Assembly: GCA_903789595.1 (NCBI GenBank)
Contig: CAIFEZ010000001.1
Coordinates: 1 to 64,000, forward strand
Direction of reading: 5' to 3'
DNA from: an uncultured eubacterium 1-6
GTDB taxonomy: Bacteria > Bacillota > Clostridia > Lachnospirales > Lachnospiraceae
DNA length: 64,000 nucleotides
Shown here: positions 60,415 through 64,000 of the stretch, in pieces
Layout of the letters: each line of letters starts with the position of its first letter
Numbering within the stretch: position 1 is the stretch's first letter
Position numbers and translations under genes: made by a program
Notes under the pieces: model-generated
The model's input: only the letters and a program-made list of their open reading frames with translations
Databases searched by the model: none
Told to the model about the DNA's origin: nothing

Positions 60415-62276
60415 ATCTTGTATTAAAAACATTTCACTACCTGAGGAAAAACGGCATCAGGGATACCGGTAGAAAAATCAGCAACTGGTATCAGGTGCAC
60501 TTCACGGCGGAAAATGACTATAAGGCCTTTCGGAGACGGAATGAAACAGGTCCGCAGGAGCTGAGGCGGCAGAAGGCGCGCCGTTTCGACAATCCGGTCA
60601 CCTTCAGTATCGTCGTCCCGCTCTATCGCACGCCGGAAAAATTCCTTCGGGAACTGATCGGTTCCGTAGAGAAGCAGACATATCCGCACTGGGAGCTGTG
60701 CCTCGCGGACGGAAGCGCCGCCGGGGCAGGCGGGAACGCGGCCGCAGAGCCGCGGCAGGAATGCGCGGAAAGTCCGCTGCGCGGGATTCTTGAGGAATAT
60801 GTCCGGAAGGATTCCCGGATACGGGTAAAATACCTGGAGAAAAACGAGGGCATATCGGGAAATACAAACGCCGCTCTGAGGATGGCGTCCGGAGATTTCG
60901 TGGTGCTCTGTGATCATGATGACATACTGGCGCCGGACGCACTCTACGAGTGCGCTGACGCCGTGGAAAAGGATCCGGACATTGACGTGCTCTACACGGA
61001 TGAGGACAAGATCAGCTACAGAGGAGACCGGTATCTGGAGCCGAATTTTAAGCCTGACTTTAATCCGGATCTGCTGTGCAGCACAAATTATATCTGTCAC
61101 ATTTTTGTGTTCCGGCGGCGGCTGTACGAACAGTGCGGCGGATTCCGATCTGCATATGACGGCGCGCAGGATCAGGATCTGATTCTGCGTTACACAGAAC
61201 AGGCCGGCAGGATTCATCATATACCGAAGGTGCTGTACCACTGGAGAAAAAGCCTGGATTCCACCGCGGCGGACCCGGAACATAAGCGCTACGCGTTTGA
61301 GAACGGCGCAAAGGCGGTTACCGCGCATTATCAGAGAATTGGTGTTCCCGCAAAGGCCGAGATCGGAGAGGTTCTCGGCGTATACCGCACGGTTTACAGC
61401 TGGAAGGAGCAGCCGCTCGTGTCTGTTATCGTCCCGAACAAGGATCACGCAGAGGATCTGAAGCGGTGCATCGAATCCGTGGAAGAAAAATCCGTATACC
61501 GGAACTTCGAGTGGATCATTGTCGAGAACAACAGTACGGAAGAAAAAACCTTTTCTTATTATGAAGAGCTGAAGAAGAAGGACAACACAAGGGTTGTCGT
61601 CTGGGACGGACCGTTCAATTTTTCCGCAATCAATAATTTCGGCGCCGGGTTCGCGAGAGGAACGTACCTCTGGCTTCTGAACAACGATACGGAGATGATC
61701 CGGCCGGACAGCATGAAGGACATGCTGGATATCTGTATGCGAAACGACGTGGGTATCGTGGGAGCAAAGCTGTACTATCCGGACGATACCATCCAGCACG
61801 CGGGCGTGATCATCGGTGCCGGCGGCATCGCCGGGCACATGTTCACGGGACTCGGGCGAGGACTGGCGGGATACGGACTTCGTGCCATCTGCACGCAGGA
61901 TCTCAGCGCTGTCACCGCGGCATGTATGATGGTCAAAAAGGAGGTTTTCGACAGGGCCGAAGGGCTGGACGAGAAGTTTCAGGTTGCGTTCAACGACATC
62001 GACTTTTGTCTTCGCGTCCGGAAGCAGGGCTATCTGGTCGTGTACGACGCCTGTGCAGAATTCTATCATTTTGAGTCAAAGTCCAGAGGCCTTGATAACA
62101 CAGGAGAGAAGCTGGAAAGATTTCAGTCGGAAATCAACCGGTTTGCGGAGAAGTGGAGGGATCTGCTGATGCAGGGGGATCCTTACTATAATCCGAATCT
62201 CTCGATCCGGCAGGCCGACTTTAAGCTTCGGGTGGGAGAGGAAAAGTGGGAGCTTCCGGTTCTGCGCCGGGGATAA
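60411..62276 (+). CDS. Double GT2 glycosyltransferase, paralogue
   Basis: A 621-residue enzyme with the same two GT-A domains as the preceding one but with only about 60 residues before the first (FSIVVPLYRTPEKFLREL, CDHDDILAP, YTDEDKIS; then VSVIVPNKDHAEDLKRC, LNNDTEM, FNDIDFC). It differs by a glycine/alanine-rich insert near residue 105. The start overlaps the previous stop by four bases. The high similarity indicates tandem duplication and divergence, so the two probably build successive segments of one chain. Confidence 0.88.
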   Translation: MNLVLKTFHYLRKNGIRDTGRKISNWYQVHFTAENDYKAFRRRNETGPQELRRQKARRFDNPVTFSIVVPLYRTPEKFLRELIGSVEKQTYPHWELCLADGSAAGAGGNAAAEPRQECAESPLRGILEEYVRKDSRIRVKYLEKNEGISGNTNAALRMASGDFVVLCDHDDILAPDALYECADAVEKDPDIDVLYTDEDKISYRGDRYLEPNFKPDFNPDLLCSTNYICHIFVFRRRLYEQCGGFRSAYDGAQDQDLILRYTEQAGRIHHIPKVLYHWRKSLDSTAADPEHKRYAFENGAKAVTAHYQRIGVPAKAEIGEVLGVYRTVYSWKEQPLVSVIVPNKDHAEDLKRCIESVEEKSVYRNFEWIIVENNSTEEKTFSYYEELKKKDNTRVVVWDGPFNFSAINNFGAGFARGTYLWLLNNDTEMIRPDSMKDMLDICMRNDVGIVGAKLYYPDDTIQHAGVIIGAGGIAGHMFTGLGRGLAGYGLRAICTQDLSAVTAACMMVKKEVFDRAEGLDEKFQVAFNDIDFCLRVRKQGYLVVYDACAEFYHFESKSRGLDNTGEKLERFQSEINRFAEKWRDLLMQGDPYYNPNLSIRQADFKLRVGEEKWELPVLRRG

Positions 62277-62316
62277 TATTCTGATTTTGCGCCGGGGGAT
62301 AATATTTCTATTTCAT
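62263..62316 (+). repeat. Short tandem duplication at the end of the cluster
   Basis: TGCGCCGGGGATAATATT at the last codons of the double-GT2 gene is repeated almost exactly as TGCGCCGGGGGATAATATTT about 25 bases later. The second copy is non-coding. Confidence 0.55.
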
Positions 62317-62333
62317 AAGTCTCTTCTATATAG

Positions 62334-62339
62334 TATAAT
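62334..62339 (+). promoter_or_regulatory. Possible -10 element for the ChW protein gene
   Basis: A perfect TATAAT lies about 190 bases before the start codon. The -35 region (TTTCAT at 62311-62316) is poor. Confidence 0.35.
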
Positions 62340-62394
62340 ATAATAAATTATCTGTCACATCATAAGTTCAGTCGGAAAAGACCGCTTGTGGCGC

Positions 62395-62437
62395 TGCTGT
62401 TCACCGCCCCGGGTCTTTTCGGCTGGGATTTTACAGC
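62395..62437 (-). repeat. Dispersed palindromic repeat, copy C (reverse)
   Basis: Read on the minus strand it gives CTGTAAAATC, then GCC, 17 bases, then TGAACAGC, the core shared with the other copies. A partly overlapping stem (GAAAAGACC with GGTCTTTTC) may terminate the upstream operon. Confidence 0.5.
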
Positions 62438-62525
62438 AGGCAGTGCGCGGGCAGGAGTGACAGGAGGAATTTACTTTCTCCGGTGCTCGTACAGCAGCAG
62501 GGAACAGGATAAAAGGGGGGACAAT

Positions 62526-64000
62526 ATGAAGAGGAAAGTTCTGGTTAAATTTGTCGCTGCATTGACGGTAATCGGAATGGTATCTGCGGCTTCACCGGTT
62601 TTCGCGGAGGATACTGCGGCGTCGTCTGTGTATTCTGTGTCTGGCGAAACAGCGGATTCCGCGGACAGCACATTGGGCAGCAGCGGCACCGTGGGGAATG
62701 GCATATCAGGTGGCGTGGCGAACGGAAGCGGCAGTGAGGGGAATGACGCAGCGGACAGCAGCACGGTTATTTCTGTGGAGAGCGGAACTGACGATGCATC
62801 ATCCGAAGATACCGGCACATCGGAGAGCGGAGCTTCGGCCGGAGAAAATTCCGGCGCGGATGCGGCGGAGAACACCGTGACAGCTGTGCCGAATGAAGCG
62901 GGGAACGTGAGTGATGAATCCATAACGGGCTCAGCGGAAACGGCGGACACATCTGAGGAGAGCTCCGAAGAGAAGAAAGAAGAGGAAAACGGCATTCAGG
63001 AGATGCCTGCAGTCAGCTATTCTGCCCATGTTCAGCAGATCGGCTGGCAGAAGGACGCTGTTACCGGAACGAGCGGCGAGACCCTGGCGGGAACCACGGG
63101 CAGAGCACTGCGTATTGAGGCAATCAGGGCGAGCATAAAAGGAGATGAAAATCTCGGCATCACATATAATACCTACGTACAGGGCCTCAGGTGGACCGGA
63201 TGGCAGAATGACGGAGCGGCTGCGGGAACTACGGGGCAGCAGCGCCGGGTCGAGGCGATCGCCATGAAGCTGACAGGAAGCGATGCGGACAAATACGATC
63301 TCTGTTACCGCGTGTATGTGCAGAGCTTCGGCTGGCTTGCATGGACGCAGAACGGTGAGACGGCCGGTACAGCGGATCTGAGCCGACGTGTCGAGGCGTA
63401 TGAAGTGGTGCTTGTAAAGAAGGGAGAGGCGGCGCCGGTGCGGTCCGCTTCTCGGAACGCCGCTTATCTCACCGTACCCACGGTCACGTATCAGACCCAT
63501 GTGCAGAGAATCGGATGGGGCCAGGGAGAGGTTTCGAACGGCGCCCTGAGCGGGACGACAGGCCGGTCGTTCCGTATGGAGGCGATCCGGATTCATCTGG
63601 ACAATACAACGGGATTCAGCGGCGGGATTTCCTATCGCTCGCATGTACAGAGAGTCGGATGGGAGACGGCATGGAAATCCGATGGGGAGACATCCGGAAC
63701 AGAGGGCAGTTCTCTTCGCCTGGAGGCGATCCAGATCCGGCTGACCGGAGAGATGGCGAATTATTTTGATGTATATTACCGCACACACGTGCAGAGATTC
63801 GGCTGGACCGGATGGGCTTCGAACGGGGCAGAATGCGGAAGTTCCGGGTTCGGATACCGCCTGGAGGCAATCGAGATTCGTCTGGCGGCCAAGGGAAGCG
63901 GGGCACCCGGAAGCACTGCAAATACCTTCCACAAGTATGCCAGCCCGCACGCCGCGATGGACAGCAAGGCTCAGGGATATTCGAGCTCTACCAATTACCT
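62526..64000 (+). CDS. Secreted ChW-repeat surface protein (partial, runs off the window)
   Basis: The frame opens at ATG 62526 with a GGGGGG-type ribosome site and stays open to the last base (491 codons), so the 3' end lies outside. A signal peptide (about 1-28, ending PVFAED) leads to a Ser/Glu/Gly/Asp-rich low-complexity stretch (about 30-160). At least six clostridial hydrophobic-W repeats follow (about 165-470), each with a Y-x-x-HVQ-x-x-GW core and a later RLEAI-like end, for example YRTHVQRFGWTGW. ChW repeats are cell-surface adhesion or binding modules. A further domain, perhaps enzymatic, is likely past the edge. Confidence 0.85.
   Translation, partial: MKRKVLVKFVAALTVIGMVSAASPVFAEDTAASSVYSVSGETADSADSTLGSSGTVGNGISGGVANGSGSEGNDAADSSTVISVESGTDDASSEDTGTSESGASAGENSGADAAENTVTAVPNEAGNVSDESITGSAETADTSEESSEEKKEEENGIQEMPAVSYSAHVQQIGWQKDAVTGTSGETLAGTTGRALRIEAIRASIKGDENLGITYNTYVQGLRWTGWQNDGAAAGTTGQQRRVEAIAMKLTGSDADKYDLCYRVYVQSFGWLAWTQNGETAGTADLSRRVEAYEVVLVKKGEAAPVRSASRNAAYLTVPTVTYQTHVQRIGWGQGEVSNGALSGTTGRSFRMEAIRIHLDNTTGFSGGISYRSHVQRVGWETAWKSDGETSGTEGSSLRLEAIQIRLTGEMANYFDVYYRTHVQRFGWTGWASNGAECGSSGFGYRLEAIEIRLAAKGSGAPGSTANTFHKYASPHAAMDSKAQGYSSSTNY

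Noticed and set aside
60423-62069. A 548-codon minus-strand frame
   Set aside because: It is the shadow of the second double-GT2 gene; a similar shadow covers the first one at 58048-59613.

Overview
The window looks like chromosome of an endospore-lineage Firmicute, most likely a Lachnospiraceae-type Clostridia with about 50 percent GC. This rests on strong AGGAGG-type ribosome binding sites with frequent TTG and GTG starts, the Firmicute gene order ispF-cysS-mrnC-rlmB-sigH, a CIRCE operator on an hsp20 gene, SLH and clostridial hydrophobic-W (ChW) surface proteins, and B. subtilis YdjG/H/I homologues. The family calls come from reading motifs by eye; no database search was run.

Region 1 (1-5.4 kb) is an accessory patch. 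A promoter and terminator-like leader precede a truncated MATE gene and then an intact MATE exporter. A C-terminal scrap of an AlbA/AAA-4 type protein and a 47-bp palindrome lead into a two-gene ATPase plus RloB-like pair that looks like an abortive-infection system. A second MATE exporter follows. Region 2 (5.5-13.5 kb) has a membrane sensor with a degenerate kinase domain, a histidine kinase and a NarL-type regulator. After a long RNA hairpin come a pseudo-receiver and an envelope-stress operon resembling ydjGHI (SPFH protein, small membrane protein, zinc-ribbon protein, TPM protein).

Region 3 (13.7-21.7 kb) is a dlt-like operon: adenylation enzyme, carrier protein, MBOAT acyltransferase and DltD-like SGNH protein. 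A PLP decarboxylase of the DapDC/BtrK fold is inserted into it, and an OmpR/EnvZ-type two-component system follows. I read it as a surface-modification pathway that may attach a decarboxylated amino acid. Region 4 (22-39 kb) is mixed: SLH-anchored GH5 enzyme, CapA-like protein, radical SAM/SPASM enzyme, GH25 muramidase, AraC regulator, Hsp20, TSCPD protein, HAD phosphatase, MutY, a GT2 enzyme and the ispF-cysS-mrnC-rlmB-sigH housekeeping block.

Region 5 (39.2-62.3 kb) is a large polysaccharide cluster. It holds a phosphoglycosyl transferase, a double phosphoglycosyl transferase whose first domain lacks the catalytic Glu, the dTDP-rhamnose genes rmlA, B, D and (8 kb away) C, several glycosyltransferases, a Wzx-like flippase, an ABC exporter (Wzm/Wzt with a C-terminal domain) and two paralogous double-GT2 enzymes. 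Next to Wzt is a methyltransferase fused to a kinase-like domain. That matches the logic of the E. coli WbdD chain-terminator, which caps a glycan for recognition by the Wzt C-terminal domain. The window ends inside a secreted ChW-repeat protein.

The strongest candidates for something undescribed are the dlt-like operon with a decarboxylase, the WbdD-like terminator with Wzm/Wzt in a Gram-positive setting, the half-dead tandem phosphoglycosyl transferase, the RloAB-like pair, and a dispersed palindromic repeat seen at four places.
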